A DNA stretch of 64,000 nucleotides from Cephalotus follicularis (Eukaryota > Streptophyta > Magnoliopsida > Oxalidales > Cephalotaceae): positions 186,001 to 250,000 of the forward strand of contig BDDD01000922.1 of NCBI GenBank assembly GCA_001972305.1, read 5' to 3'. Below are positions 1 through 10,961 of the stretch, in pieces. Under the pieces are notes generated by a model. The model saw nothing but the letters and a program-made list of their open reading frames with translations. It did no database searches and had not been told where the DNA came from. Each line of letters starts with the position of its first letter. The first letter of the stretch is position 1. Made by a program: the position numbers and the translations under genes.

Positions 1-365
1 AAAACTAGCTACAAAACATAAAGAAAACTAAAATAATGAGGGAGGTGGCTACTTCCACAAGCTCTCTGCCCTATTTGGCTGAAATAACATTGTTTATATA
101 CTACACAATTGATAAAAAACGGAAATAAAGTAATCCTAGTTACAAAATATGGCAAAAATCTAAACTTTCTATTTCTGCTGAATTTGGCATTTCTTCAATC
201 TTTACTCTTTTAAACACCAATTTGCACAACTTTGGGTAGTATTCTTGCACTTTGGTCATTTAGCACTTGTACCTGAAAATCAATATAACACAACCAAAGT
301 AGTCTATTCCAAGCATAAAAATATCACAAATAACACATTAAAAACAACACATTTTTATGCTAAAC
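1..365. other. AT-rich non-coding stretch, unassigned
   Basis: No coding signal, LTR end or RNA gene is seen. A phrase around 42-75 (GGTGGCTACTTCC followed by AAGCTCT) loosely resembles GGTGGCTCCTTCC at 4100, so this may be LTR-derived DNA. The similarity to integrase starts abruptly near 366. Confidence 0.4.
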
Positions 366-1420
366 AGGAACACATAACTATTGATTTTGTTTTAGGATTC
401 CCACTGACTAGACATCGTCACAATGGAGTGCGGGTTATCGTGGATAGACTCACAAAATCGTCTCACTTTCTGCCTACCCATGTCATGGATTCCGCCAGCA
501 AGTTGGCTCGGTTGTATGTCAAGGAGATTGTGAGACTGCACGGTGTTCCCGTGAGTATTGTTTGTGACAGGGATTCGATCTTCACTTCCAACTTTTGGAA
601 GAGGTTTTAGACATCTTTTGGGATGAAGCTGAACCTTAGCACTACCTTTCACCTGTAGACCGATGGGCAGTTAGAGCGTACCATCCAGACCTTGGAGGAT
701 ATGCTCCGAGCTTGTATTATTGACTTCGTTGGTACTTGGGAGGATCACGTTCCTTTGATAGAGTTTTCATATAACAGCAGCTATCACTCCAGTATTTGTA
801 TGGCACCATACAAGGCTCTGTATGGGAGGAAGTGTAGATCACCTGTTTGTTGGGACGAGATTGGAGAGCGACCGTTGCTAGGGTTGGATCTTGTGGAGGA
901 GACTGCGGAGAAGGTCAAGGTTATCAAGGAGAAGTTGCTTGTGGCACAAAGCCAACAGAAGAGCTACGTTGACAGCATCAAGAGGAGACCTCTGACTTTT
1001 GACGTCAGTGACCATGTGTTCTTGAAGGTTTCACCATGGAAGGGCGTGTAAAGATTTGGTAAGAAGGGCAAGTTAGCTCCACGCTATATTGGTCCTTCTG
1101 AGGTTCTGGAGAGAGTTGGGGAGGTAGCTTATCAGCTTGCATTACCTCCCGCACTATCAAACGTGCACGATGTCTTCCATGTGTCTATGTTGATAGGATA
1201 CATCCGAGATCCTACACATGTCTTGGATCATGACTCAGTCCCCATGCGAGATGACCTATCTTGCGAGGAGTTACCGGTGCGGATTCTAGATTGGATGACG
1301 CAGGCATTGAGGAACCGAACCATTTCGATGGTAAAGGTTCAATGGCAATTCCACCGTCCGGATGAGGCCACTTAGGAACTTGAGGATGATATCCGAGAGC
1401 GTTACCTGCACTTGTTCTAG
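366..1420 (+). pseudogene. Tekay-like integrase and chromodomain remnant
   Basis: This encoded the end of a gypsy pol polyprotein, the enzyme that inserts element cDNA, with a tail thought to bind histone marks. Visible parts in order: the start of the integrase core ([12 protein letters not shown]), the stretch around FCKR-like [11 protein letters not shown], the [14 protein letters not shown]-type block, the [10 protein letters not shown]-type C-terminal barrel, DVFHVSML, and the final chromodomain-like segment ending near 1420. It is a fossil with about four breaks. The reading matches the intact-looking order of the integrase at 51077-52144, a second member of the same lineage in this window. 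Confidence 0.85.
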
Positions 1421-1658
1421 TACTGTTTTAATTTCGAGGATGAAATTCCATGAAGGAAGGGTGGATGTAACGCCCGGGATTTTCGCTGATATGAAATTGT
1501 AATTTCCCAATTGTAATATTATTTTAAGTTAATAAGAATGGTGAAATTCCCAACTTTGATGATGTTTTCCAAATTTTTTTAAATGTTTCTTTTTGAGAGG
1601 AAAATGATTAAGAAGTGATAAAGGTGTATTTTAAGCCAAAATGGCACAGTTTTGGGTT

Positions 1659-1791
1659 AAAAGCGTCGACGTCTATGGGACAAAGGTGCATGAGAACCCA
1701 TGCATATGCACGTCGATGCCGGTTGATGACGTCGACACTCATTAGGCAAATTGCTATATGTATCGACGCCTGGGTGCAAACGTCGACGCTT
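1659..1791 (+). repeat. GTCGACG motif cluster, first half of LTR
   Basis: Five hits in about 130 bp: AAGCGTCGACGTCT, CACGTCGATGCC, GACGTCGACAC, TATCGACGCC and AACGTCGACGCTT. Spacing is irregular. The best version approaches the perfect palindrome AAGCGTCGACGCTT. Confidence 0.8.
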
Positions 1792-2584
1792 AGAGTCGAA
1801 CGTCAGGCATGCTCTACTGCTGACAGTGTAGTGTGCAGGGAAAGTGTTTTAAGGTCACTTTGCAGACACCTTGGGGTGAAAATGTGACGTGTTGAACATG
1901 CACTGTGATGCCTGACTTGCCAGTACTGAAAAGGGACTGAAAAGAGAAGACCTGTGAGGATGCATGCAAAGTGGAAGAGGAGAGATGACACCTGGTGTGC
2001 CATGCAACCAGGTGTGAAGGAAATGGGTCTATGGATGCATGCAGGAGGAGACAAATATCATCTGCATAAAAACTCTTTCCTCTTCATCCTTGCAACGAAT
2101 TCCTGGAGGAAGAAAAGAGGAGAAAACCAGAGATTTTGAGAGAGACACATAGAGTGAAAGAAATCAGAAAAGATAGGATGAGAGAGGCTCAAACTCCATT
2201 GTTGAACAAGAGAGAGAGCTTGGAACCTGCACAACAATTGCTGGCTCGAACTGGGAGCATCCAAGACAAACCTGGGAACTCAAAGTGACTGGATTGAATA
2301 CTAGAAGTTGTGGACTTTCGGCTTCTAACTTGAAGCCAGAGGTAGGGGAAGCCATAATTGTATTTCGTGTTCAATATTTGGTGTTTGATCAGTTATGTTT
2401 ATGCATGGATTGCATGACTGTTTGGACTGTTTTTGATCACTGAATTGATGCCATGTTTTACTGGATGTATAATCTGTCATTGCATGTCGTTTCCTGGTTT
2501 TATTACATGTCAAATTGCATGTATCCGGGCTGTATTTATACTGGTTTGCAACATCGTGAGGAAGAAGACAACATGTGAATGAAA

Positions 2585-2798
2585 CCGTCGACGCTCTGGT
2601 TTAAGCGTCGACGCATTGGACTGTAAATCGCGATTTTGATATTGAATGTACGAAAACCATCGACGGCTTACATTATAACGTCAACACCTAAGGAGTAAAC
2701 ATCAACGCATAAGGTATTGGAAGGTGCTGACGCTAAGTGCTGAGCGTTGACGCTTAGAGGACATAAGCGTCGACGCCTAGGGAGTAAACGTCGATGCT
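2585..2798 (+). repeat. GTCGACG motif cluster, second half of LTR
   Basis: About nine degenerate copies of AAGCGTCGACGCTT within 214 bp, such as CCGTCGACGCTC, AAGCGTCGACGCAT, AACCATCGACGGCTT, GAGCGTTGACGCTT, AAGCGTCGACGCCT and AACGTCGATGCTT. The homologous place in the solo LTR at 17351-20109 carries CAGTCGACTG-type motifs instead. Confidence 0.8.
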
Positions 2799-4045
2799 TT
2801 AAGGTACTGTCTGCACAATGCTGGCTTAAATGACGCGCGAGGATCCCGGTTTCAGTTAGGGTGCATTAGAGCATTTGTATGCATTGCATTTGGACTGTTA
2901 AACTGACTATGAGTTTACTGTATTTAATTTCTAAAATTGTCCTATTATTTTAGAAATACATATATGATTGTAATAATCATTATTTAGTACGAAAATATTT
3001 ATCGGACAAATACATATTTTCGAACAACTGTGAAAGCGATTTTTGTACTATGAGCTGTCTAAAGGTATTTTCTATATAATGAGAATGCATGATTTCAAGT
3101 ATTTATGAGTTTCAAGTGACTTGAAACAAACTGATATTTGGATCTGGAGATTACCTTATAAAAATTGCTTCAACTGTTACTGTACTGCGACTGTGATTGT
3201 TTACTGTGGCTGTTTGGTGACTGTGCTGTACTAGTTGCGTGGTGGAGATCGCCAGCGATGACTAGTGGCAGGGTTGACCTAGGAGCAAGGAGTTGGCTAG
3301 GTAACTCACTGTACTGTACTGTTGACTTGCTTCGTGTTGTCCGGAGACGGGACCGAAGTAAGAGTACGACGTGGGGACAGGAGTTGGCGGCGTTGTTCAT
3401 ACTGACTGACTGTTTGCTAGTCCCTTTGTGGACACACTGTTTACTGGTCCTATGCGGATGCTACTGTGACTGTTTGATGTAGCTCTGGCCAGGTTACTAC
3501 TGTACTATTGATATATATATATTTTTTCATATATACATTTACTGCTACTTTGCTGTACGACATCATCTATGCATACATTACATGACATGCATTTAATGTT
3601 GATCCCAAGTTACTCTTATGCTTAGCCGAGTGAGGACAAAGGCTAACCCCCTATAATTACATATTGATGCTATGGGATAGCTATGGACATGCTGGGAGAA
3701 GACCTATGTCATAGTAAATGATGCAAGTGTATCGTTAAGCTGTTATTGTAAAACAATGGGTTCATGTTTCCTATTCGTGGAACTATGTTTAACGTACTGG
3801 AAGGTTTCTTTGCACTAAATAATATGTTTTTATTCATGCTCCATTTTGTGGGCAGTTAACCTGGATTTTTGGTATTGGATTACGTATTTAGTGACACGTA
3901 GTATGGGTGCGTGTTATGTTAGTGTTTCGGCTTATATTAATTGCTTCCGCTATGGGTTTAAAGTTTTAAATTTTATCGTAATAAGCCGGATTTGTATGTT
4001 GATTGCCACTATCATATACTGTTTACTGAAAAGCGGGGTGTGACA

Positions 4046-4351
4046 CCAAGCCCCAATCTGAATCCACAAAGAGGAAGCAGGGAAATATTACCTCAAGGTG
4101 GTGGCTCCTTCCTTCAAGAGCTCCCTAATCACTTTAAATCCAAAACCCCATGGAATCTCCAAGCTCCTCCTTAAACCATGGATAAGGAAGAAGATGATGG
4201 ATGTCTATGTGTTTAACCTACACTAAAACACTATAGATAAAGATAAGATGCAAGGAATAAATTATCTCCAGCTATATTGAGCTTTTAGGGGTGAAAGGAT
4301 GGTTGAAAATGACATCTTCTTCGTCCAGTCAATATTGGCGTCGACGCATGC
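4046..4351. other. Non-coding interval between two LTRs
   Basis: No gene is seen. The text resembles LTR leader DNA (GGTGGCTCCTTCCTTCAAGAGCTCC near 4100) and holds one GGCGTCGACGCATG motif at about 4337-4350, immediately before the family D LTR. It is probably a remnant of another LTR. Confidence 0.4.
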
Positions 4352-4867
4352 TGTCACGCCCCGAACCCTTAGAATAACCCCCACGACCCAACACTTGAAC
4401 ACCATCTCTTCAATCCATTCATATCACATAAATATCATACTCCAAAAGTGCTATAAATTTAAAACTTTAAATCAAAATCATGCAAGCAAAATAATCAATT
4501 CATAAATATATTCTAACTCTTAAAATTTCCCAAAAATCGGGCATGAAGTATTCGTTAATCGGGCTAAACCCCCTGTAAAGAAAAACACAATTTATATATG
4601 GTCTCAGCCTCAACAATCCTCACTCCTGTAGGAGGAAATCAACAATAATGACAATAGGAGGACCCATCCATATCCTTTACATAAACACAAATATAAATCT
4701 AGCACTACCCCAAGCCGGCAGGTCAATAGCTGAAATAAAATATGTCTCTTATATAACATTTGTACATTTACAAAACTACATATATACAAGGTAGGTCAGA
4801 GGAGATGTAGATCCCTACTCTGCGATTAGCTTGGCTGATCACTGCTGTGCGTCACTTAGACCTGAAC

Positions 4868-4899
4868 CTGATCCATTTCATTACAATGAAATGGATCAG
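4868..4899 (-). other. Perfect 14-bp hairpin in family D LTR
   Basis: Arms CTGATCCATTTCAT (4868-4881) and ATGAAATGGATCAG (4886-4899) are exact reverse complements around the loop TACA. Read on the minus strand it follows CCTACACAACC. The homologous sites in the other family D copy (38233-38260) and in both LTRs of the gypsy element at 45119-54389 also pair but with different arm sequences. Confidence 0.85.
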
Positions 4900-5039
4900 T
4901 ACCCCGAAGGTTGTGTAGGATATACATAAGGAGCATACAAAAGTGCAGCAGATATGTGCACAATATGTGAGATGCATGCATGACAATCAATATAATATAT
5001 GCCATGAAGACTGGCATTTAGAGACATACCTTTTTTCTT

Positions 5040-5320
5040 AATAATCCCCATTCCATAACCATATCCATACGATTCAAACTGAACCCCATTACGACCTATA
5101 ACGATACGATCCGTAACCATATCGTATCCCTTCCATAATAATTATGTATCCGCTCCATAACCGTCCAATCCATAACCGTACAATCCATAACCCTTTGATC
5201 CCTAACCATTCAAACTATAGCCATTCCATGACCGATCCACAACCATTCCATGACCATCCCATAACCATTCCATGACCATTCCATATCCGTCCCATAACCG
5301 TACCATAACCGTAGCCGTAC
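5040..5320 (-). repeat. CCATAACC-type short repeat array
   Basis: About 20 degenerate 10-14 bp units of the type CCATAACCGT, CCATGACCAT and CAATCCATAACC follow each other with little else between them. A matching array occurs at 39510-39740 in family D copy 2. Confidence 0.8.
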
Positions 5321-5655
5321 AATCCGTATGGTGGGAAAACTATATTATATGCCATACGATGTAACAGTACAACAGTAAGCGATGTAATGTAACAGTGTAG
5401 CAGTATATATGCGTGGCATGCTATATGCATGAATGACAATTACGGACAGCTTCAGTATATCAATCGTCCCTAAGAGGTGATATACTTGGTTAGTCCTAAT
5501 CACATCAAAGGCCACAGGCCTGCAGACACTCCATAAAACAATCCATAACCATTGATGTGTCAAACAATCCATAAGGTCCATCCCACTCTCTGTGCACACT
5601 TCATGTCGTCGACATGTGAGGTCGAGATAACACTGACCAAAGCGTCCATACCATA

Positions 5656-5753
5656 GGGCTTGTCCTCAAGGGTCCCAGTCCTTACCATTCAACTTGTCAA
5701 CAATCGTCCCAGCCGATACCATCCATAAGGCTTGTCCACAATGGTCGCAGCCT
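5656..5753 (-). repeat. GGCTTGTCC...AGCC hairpin-like repeats, copy 1
   Basis: Three related units, each about 20-26 bp, contain CTTGTCCACAATGGTCCCAG or a variant. The last has AGGCT (5728-5732) pairing with AGCCT (5749-5753). Four such units occur at 38708-38848 in family D copy 2. Confidence 0.65.
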
Positions 5754-6693
5754 ATAATACCATATTCTGTTAATTCCATAAGATGTGGTTTGTCACTCAT
5801 AATCCCCATGACAGAAATGATGATTATGAATGGGTTATCTTATTAGCTCTCAAACAATAGCAACCATAACAATAACCGTAACCTATAACCATATTTCTAT
5901 TTAAAAGATGAGGACCTACCATAACAAATCTCATAGGATCCATCTCCGTCAGAACCATTTAAAACCATTTCCATAACCATAACCATTTTCATAAACCATT
6001 TTCCATTTGTTGGTCCCTATCGGAGTTGAAAACAATAGAGAGGAAGTCCAACTAGGATATCCGCGTCCAGATGTCCCAGTGGAACTATCCTAACCATTTT
6101 TGAAAACCATTTGTATAAAATCCACTTTTATGAAACTTTCATTAAAGATTCATTTTGAAGATTGATCTGTAGTTTAAAAGTGTTACAAGAGGATTTCCAT
6201 AGGCTACAAGGCCTTAGGGGGCTTCCTATGGAATCCATATGAAGATAAAAATCATTTTGGATTGAAAACCATATAAAACAGTGTGTTTGGCTAAATCAAC
6301 ACAAAGCGTCGACACATTTAGCGAAGGCGTCGATGGTTTGACCATAACAAGGGGGTTCGTTCAAAAATTGGGGAAACAAAATTAAAACCATTTCAAATCC
6401 ATTTAAATTAGATCAAAAGGAAGCTATAAGCTTCAAACATCAGTTAAAACTCAATACGGTTTTAAAACCATAAATCCATTTCCATATCCCTAGAATTGAG
6501 AGAAGGCAGAAACTCAACTTCTCTAAATTCTCCATTTAGTCCATTATACCCGTATACAGTTCATTAAGCCATGTAATCAGTCATCAAGCATAACCATAAC
6601 AATCCATTTAGCACTCAATCATCAATAAACAGCATATCAATCCATACTATCCGTTCAAAATGCATGGATGCAAGTAAAATAGTATAACCATAC

Positions 6694-7674
6694 TGAAAAA
6701 CTACAAGAGGGGGGGTGAATTGTAGACTTTAAATAAATTATGAACTTTTTCGAGAAATAAGCCAACAATAGAAATTAGACCAACAATTAAAAAATAACAA
6801 TTATAATAAACAGTTATATTTAAGAAAGTAAAGAGATAGAGTAGAGGAATGCAAACACAGTTTATAGTGGTTCGGCTTAATCTCTTGCCTACGTCCACTT
6901 TTCTCAAGGACCTCCTTGAGTTTCCACTAGTATCCGACCTCGAATACAATAATCGTGATTGACCTCAATCACACATACAAGGGTTCACTCCCCTCAAATA
7001 TTTGAACAAAATACAAGAATGAAAATCTTTTTGTGTAACCTCTCAAAGGCTTGATATAGACTAAATTTGCTCACAATGATAACTTTGAAATAAGAACCGA
7101 ACAACTCAATGTAATGCTATAATTGCTTGTGTAACTTGGATACTTTTCTTGGTTGTTCTTGAGCTTATTTATAGTGTTTCTGGCGATTAGAAAAAATGAC
7201 ATAGCCGTTGTAGTCTTGTAGCCGTTGGATGCTCATTTAGGAAATGTTGTAGTAGTCTTGTAGCCGTTTGATGCCCATTTAGGAAATATTGCCCTTAAAT
7301 CGTGCGTTGATAAGATAACATCTTATCGTATTTCTTCATCCAAGTGTCGCCGCCTTAATTTTAGGCGTCGACTTCATGTGCTGAACTTGTGCGCCTCTTT
7401 AAAATTTTGTGCTGCCGCTTTGTGCTAGAATCACTTCTTTAAATTCTTGAGTGCTGGCGCTTTGTGTGTATTGGTAGTCGTCTTCTTTGTGTAAGCTCAC
7501 GAAGCCTTCAAAATTACAAACCCATAGGCGTCGCCACCTCAAAAATAGATGTCGACAGCTTGTTTAAAAACAATTTTGTATGCTTTGTGTTTTTATTTAT
7601 CTTGCACAAAACAAACTTATTAGTGACAAATATGTTATCATCAAAATTAGAAATTGAGACATTAAATGTCAACA
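6694..7674 (-). repeat. 3' LTR of the Sirevirus-type element
   Basis: On the minus strand the LTR starts TGTTGACATTTAATGTCTCAA next to the polypurine tract. On the plus strand its far end is TGAAAAACTACAAGAGGGGGGGTG, the usual C-rich Sirevirus LTR terminus. It contains GGCGTCGACTTC, GGCGTCGCC and ATGTCGACAG motifs. A ~49-bp stretch with GTAGCCGTTGGATGC is duplicated around 7200-7290. Confidence 0.8.
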
Positions 7675-7700
7675 ATCTCCCCCTTTTTGATGATGACAAA
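7675..7700 (-). other. Polypurine tract, Sirevirus signature
   Basis: Plus-strand ATCTCCCCCTTTTTGATGATGACAAA reads on the minus strand as the conserved Sirevirus tract just before TGTTGACATT. Further GGGGGAG words on the minus strand at about 7757-7765, 7816-7824 and 8658-8666 fit the known habit of Sireviruses to carry several such tracts. Confidence 0.85.
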
Positions 7701-7829
7701 AAATATTGAATGCAAGAGAGATTGTTATGGAAATGTAATGAACAAAACAAAAAATTACTCCCCCTCAATTTATGCTTGTTCTTTCATCTGTGCAAACTCA
7801 ACAAACAACTTGCATACTCCCCCTGCATA

Positions 7830-8640
7830 ATTTAAAACATAACCAGCATCCAAATACCTCTTTCAACAAAGTGTCAATGCAAATATGCAGCAACAAATGT
7901 CTCTAAGCTCTGCAGAATAAAATTCTCAAATGCACAGAAAAATACAAATATGCAGGCTGCACAGCAAAATGCAAAAATGCCCAGCCTTGCACATCAAATC
8001 AATTTTGCAAATTTCCCAGCACCACCATGCAACAAGCTTTGCTAAATGCTAATTAAGCAACAACAAAGTGCCACAGCCTGCAATATACAATATCAATAGC
8101 CCTTTTTAAAAAAATATGCACTGCAATATCAAGCCTGCAACTCAAAATATGCCCTGTAACACACAACAGCATATCAAGCCTGCAAATCTTAAAAAAAATG
8201 CATTGCAAGAAAATCAAGCCTGCATCTCAAGCCTGCAAAATTGTCAAGCCTGCATCTCAAGCCTGCAAAATGTGCTAATAGCTATATGAACTCAAACTAC
8301 AACACAGCAGCACAGCAGCAACTGCAACACAACATAATAGTAACCTTGCAAATGCTACACAGCATAATAGCAAAAATTATCAATGTGTTCAGCAGCCTGC
8401 AATATCATAAAACGACAATATGCCCAACATACAAAAACATGGACAGCCTGTACATTTTAACAACACAATAGCTATGCCCTGCAATAATATCAAAATCCAG
8501 CAACAATTGCTATAAAATTGCTCACTGCAAAAATGTGCACACATGCATCTGCAATAATAATGCTCAGTCAACAACTGCACATGCATCTGCAATAATAATG
8601 CTCAGTCAACAACTGCAAATGCAACTGCAAAAATAGCAGT
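7830..8640 (-). repeat. TGCA-rich simple repeats upstream of the 3' LTR
   Basis: A low-complexity stretch built from CAAGCCTGCA, CTGCAATA and AATGCACAG words. It includes a clean 38-bp direct repeat (8542-8579 and 8580-8617, starting CATGCATCTGCAATAATAAT) and four CAAGCCTGCA units at 8214-8272. It is non-coding and lies between the ORF and the polypurine tract. Confidence 0.75.
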
Positions 8641-8777
8641 AGTAATAGGATGGCTTCTCCCCCTTTTTTTGTTATCATCAAAAGGAAATCAAATAGAAAG
8701 AGATTAATACATAATTAAAGATCATCCAACATCCATAATTAAAAACAAGTAATACTACCAAACTACAAAAAAAAATG

Positions 8778-9977
8778 TCAATCGTCCATTTGATCAGCGT
8801 CATCCCCAAGATCTTCAATATCGGTATTGTGATCTTCGATTCCGTCATCTCCGATAAGTCCTTGTTCAATCAACTTTCTTTCTAGTCTAATTTGTCTACT
8901 TTTAATACTTTTGATATCTTTTGCCATATCTCGTTGGTTGGTTTCAAGGCCTTGGATAGCTTGCATAAGCTGATCGAACTGACTTGAAGTAAACAAATTA
9001 GGAGGACTACTTGCAATTTCAGGAGCTATTTCTTCTTGACCTTGTACTTCTTGACCTTCTTCATCGTCTTCATCTTCGTCATCTATTCTGTTAGAATCTT
9101 CATTTCTTGGAATCCATGTCCCAAGCCTTTTATGTCTTTTAAAGCCCATTCTTCCAAGTGTGCCTTTTCCTAGAGTGTCAGCCCTTTGAAGAGCATGATG
9201 CACTTCCTCCTCTAACTCAATTTCAAAGTGCATAAGAATTTTGGTAATGACATTACCATAGGCCAATCTTGAAAAGTCACGGGAATGTATTCCCTTCATA
9301 TGATTCATTATCAACAGAGGAATATTAATACGTTTACCAGTAACAATATGAAACATAGTAAATGCTTCCATATATGTTACTTCATCGAAGCCGCCAGACT
9401 TTGGTAACACATGTGTTGCAACAACCCTATGTAGAAATCTATAATGTAAAGGTAGATTTCTAGAATACATTTTGTCTATAGGTTAAGCATGTTCTCCAAA
9501 CAGTAATTGAACACATTCCTCTTTATTGAAATTGTCATCTTCAACCCAAGTTCTATTAGACCATGATCTTGTTCCATCACAAGGAATATCTAGAATAGAA
9601 CCTAGGGTTGCATAATTCATCAAAATAGGCTTCCCATTCATACTAGTGGATAGAGTAACTGATGTGCTAAAACCAAAATTAGCATAAAACTCTTTCATTA
9701 AATCAGGGTAATATGGCAGGTTTAGCATGAAAAGAGGTCTCAAACTTAGACTGTCAATCCAAGCAACAATGGGGAAATTTTCGGCACTACAAAACTCAAA
9801 ATCCAAGACTTTACCAGCAAGTACTTTCCTATCAAAATATGCTGGAGGGTACCTTATTCCATGGTGGGGATTTAACTGCTCTGGCTCAGCTGATTGGGCA
9901 CTTTTCCTTGCTGCCCTTTTCCTCCCCGAAGAACTGCCCTCTCCTTGTGTGAAGCTAGGATTTTTAGTTCTTGCCAT
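8778..9977 (-). pseudogene. Putative plant transposon protein, carried by the Sirevirus-type element
   Basis: The region encodes a basic, serine-rich N-terminus (MARTKNPSFTQGEGSSSGRK), then a globular part with YPPAYFDRKVL, FPIVAWIDSLSLRPLF and, further on, LHYRFLHRVVATHVLPKSGG and INIPLLIMNHM. These match what I recall of the family annotated as 'putative plant transposon protein', whose function is unknown. The C-terminus has an acidic run (DDEDEDDEEGQE) and a likely coiled coil (SSQFDQLMQAIQGLETNQRD). It is the only ORF of the element and replaces gag-pol. It is broken about once. It may bind nucleic acid or act as a structural protein; that is inference. Confidence 0.6.
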
Positions 9978-10137
9978 GGTTTTTGGAGAAAAGAGAGTAG
10001 AGATTTTAAGAAGAAAAACAGTGGGTTATATACGTTCCTTAGAGACAAAGAGAGTCGACCGATAGAAGAGAAATAGAATGTGCAAAAAATTAGGGTTAGC
10101 GGCGCCTTATAAATAAAATTCTGCGAAAAAGAAGAAA

Positions 10138-10205
10138 CGTCGACATTCTAAGACTAAGCAGCTGCCGCCTAAAAAATAATTGAAATTAGGCGTCGGCGCC
10201 TTAAT
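10138..10205 (-). repeat. GTCGACG-type motifs upstream of the element ORF
   Basis: AAACGTCGACATT, GCTGCCGCC and TTAGGCGTCGGCGCC lie about 160-230 bp upstream of the ORF start, between ORF and LTR. That is the same leader position where the copia elements carry their clusters. Confidence 0.55.
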
Positions 10206-10400
10206 AAAAAAAATAAAATTTTTTAGAAACTTGCACGTGCCAACAAATGTATATAATTTTCACATAATATATAAAATATATAATTACAATTCAAAATATA
10301 TAAAAGTATAAATATATAAAAAAATATATATAATTACAAATCAATCAATTTCACATAACCCTAACTCCATTCTAAATTTTGAGAAAGATTGTTCATCTAA

Positions 10401-10961
10401 AATGTAATGCTATAATTGCTTGTGTAACTTGGATACTTTTCTTGGTTGTTCTTGAGCTTATTTATAGTGTTTCTGGCGATTAGAAAAATGACATAGCCGT
10501 TGCAGTCTTGTAGCCGTTGGATGCCCATTTAGGAAATTTTGTCCTTCAATCGTGCGTTGATAAGATAACACCTTATCGAAATTATTGATCAAAGTGTCGC
10601 CGCCTTAATTTGAGGCGTCGACTCCATGTGCTGAACTTTGTGCGCCTCTTTAAAATTTTGTGCTGCCGCTTTGTGCTAGAATTACTTCTTTCAATTCTTG
10701 AGTGCTAGGCGTCGCCTCCTTCAAACTTTACAATCCCATAGGCGTCGTCTCCTTCAATCTTTACAATCCCATAGGCGTCGTCTCCTTCAATCTTTACAAT
10801 CCCATAGGCGTCGCCTCCTTCAAAATTAGGTGTCGACAGCTTGTTTAAAAAACGATTTGTATGCATTGTGTTATTGTTTATCTTGCACAAAAAAAAAACA
10901 AACTCATTAGTAGCAAATATGTTATCATCAAAACTAAGAATTGAGACATTAAATGTCAACA
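10401..10961 (-). repeat. 5' LTR of the Sirevirus-type element (partial)
   Basis: Matches 7112-7674 nearly base for base at both ends (ATGTAATGCTATAATTGCTTG... and ...GAGACATTAAATGTCAACA). It reads on the minus strand, with TGTTGACATT at the 10961 end. It holds a short tandem expansion of a GGCGTCG-containing unit not seen in the 3' LTR. Confidence 0.8.
10708..10839 (-). repeat. 33-bp tandem repeat with GGCGTCG core, four units
   Basis: GGCGTCG starts at 10708, 10741, 10774 and 10807, exactly 33 bp apart. Each unit runs GGCGTCGYCTCCTTCAA followed by TYTTTACAATCCCATA. The partner LTR has a single unit (about 7527). Confidence 0.9.

Larger units (their letters stand above)
366..4045 (+). mobile_element. 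Ty3/gypsy chromovirus (Tekay/Del-like), 3' portion with 3' LTR
   Basis: The 3' part of a Ty3/gypsy retrotransposon: integrase core and C-terminal chromodomain-type tail, a purine-rich tract just before the LTR (GAAGGAAGGGTGGA, about 1452-1465), then an LTR that starts TGTAACGCCC and ends GGTGTGACA. The lineage call rests on the C-terminal layout PVRILD...VKVQW...ATWELE, typical of Tekay/Del. No 5' LTR, gag, protease or reverse transcriptase lies upstream in the window, so no target duplication can be checked. It is broken. Confidence 0.85.
1466..4045 (+). repeat. 3' LTR of the Tekay-like element (2.58 kb)
   Basis: Begins TGTAACGCCCGGGATTTT right after a purine tract and ends CGGGGTGTGACA, giving TG...CA ends. 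Two other Tekay-like elements (17351-20109 and 40571-44364) start and end with nearly the same words. Internal landmarks shared with them: AGGTAGGGGAAGC near 2338, the tract around 3417-3490 with TGTTTACTGGTCC, TTAGCC...GGCTAA around a GAGTGAGGACAAA core at 3622-3646, and GCTCCATTTTGTGGGCAGTTAAC near 3838. It carries two clusters of GTCGACG-type motifs. Confidence 0.9.
4352..6693 (-). repeat. Minus-strand LTR of family D (gypsy-type), copy 1
   Basis: On the plus strand it starts TGTCACGCCCCGAACC, the reverse complement of a gypsy LTR end, and it aligns by eye with 37712-40220 through shared blocks: ATTCATATCACATAAATATCATA, the CCTCCTATTG/GGACCCATCC region, CTTATA.AACAT and the final AATGCATG...AAGTAAAATAGTATAACCAT. 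The match stops at about 6690, where the Sirevirus-type element begins. No coding sequence lies inside. It holds a hairpin, a CCATAACC-type array and a GGCTTGTCC...AGCC repeat. Two GTCGACG motifs lie at 6304-6338. Confidence 0.8.
6694..10961 (-). mobile_element. Sirevirus-type non-autonomous LTR element (LARD-like), minus strand
   Basis: Two direct repeats flank an internal region with no pol: 6694-7674 and 10401-10961, reading the same way. Next to the lower LTR lies a polypurine tract on the minus strand (TTTGTCATCATCAAAAAGGGGGAG, positions 7675-7700), which is the signature of Sireviruses, a copia genus. The only coding region is the ORF at 8778-9977. The two LTRs differ by roughly 6-7% by eye over the shared part, suggesting an age of a few million years. 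It looks broken: one LTR is represented only in part and no primer-binding site is seen. No target duplication is found. Confidence 0.75.

Noticed and set aside
3165-3482. 105-codon frame inside the Tekay-like LTR
   Set aside because: Low-complexity Leu/Cys-rich translation of LTR sequence, with an overlapping frame on the other strand; not kept in the related LTRs.
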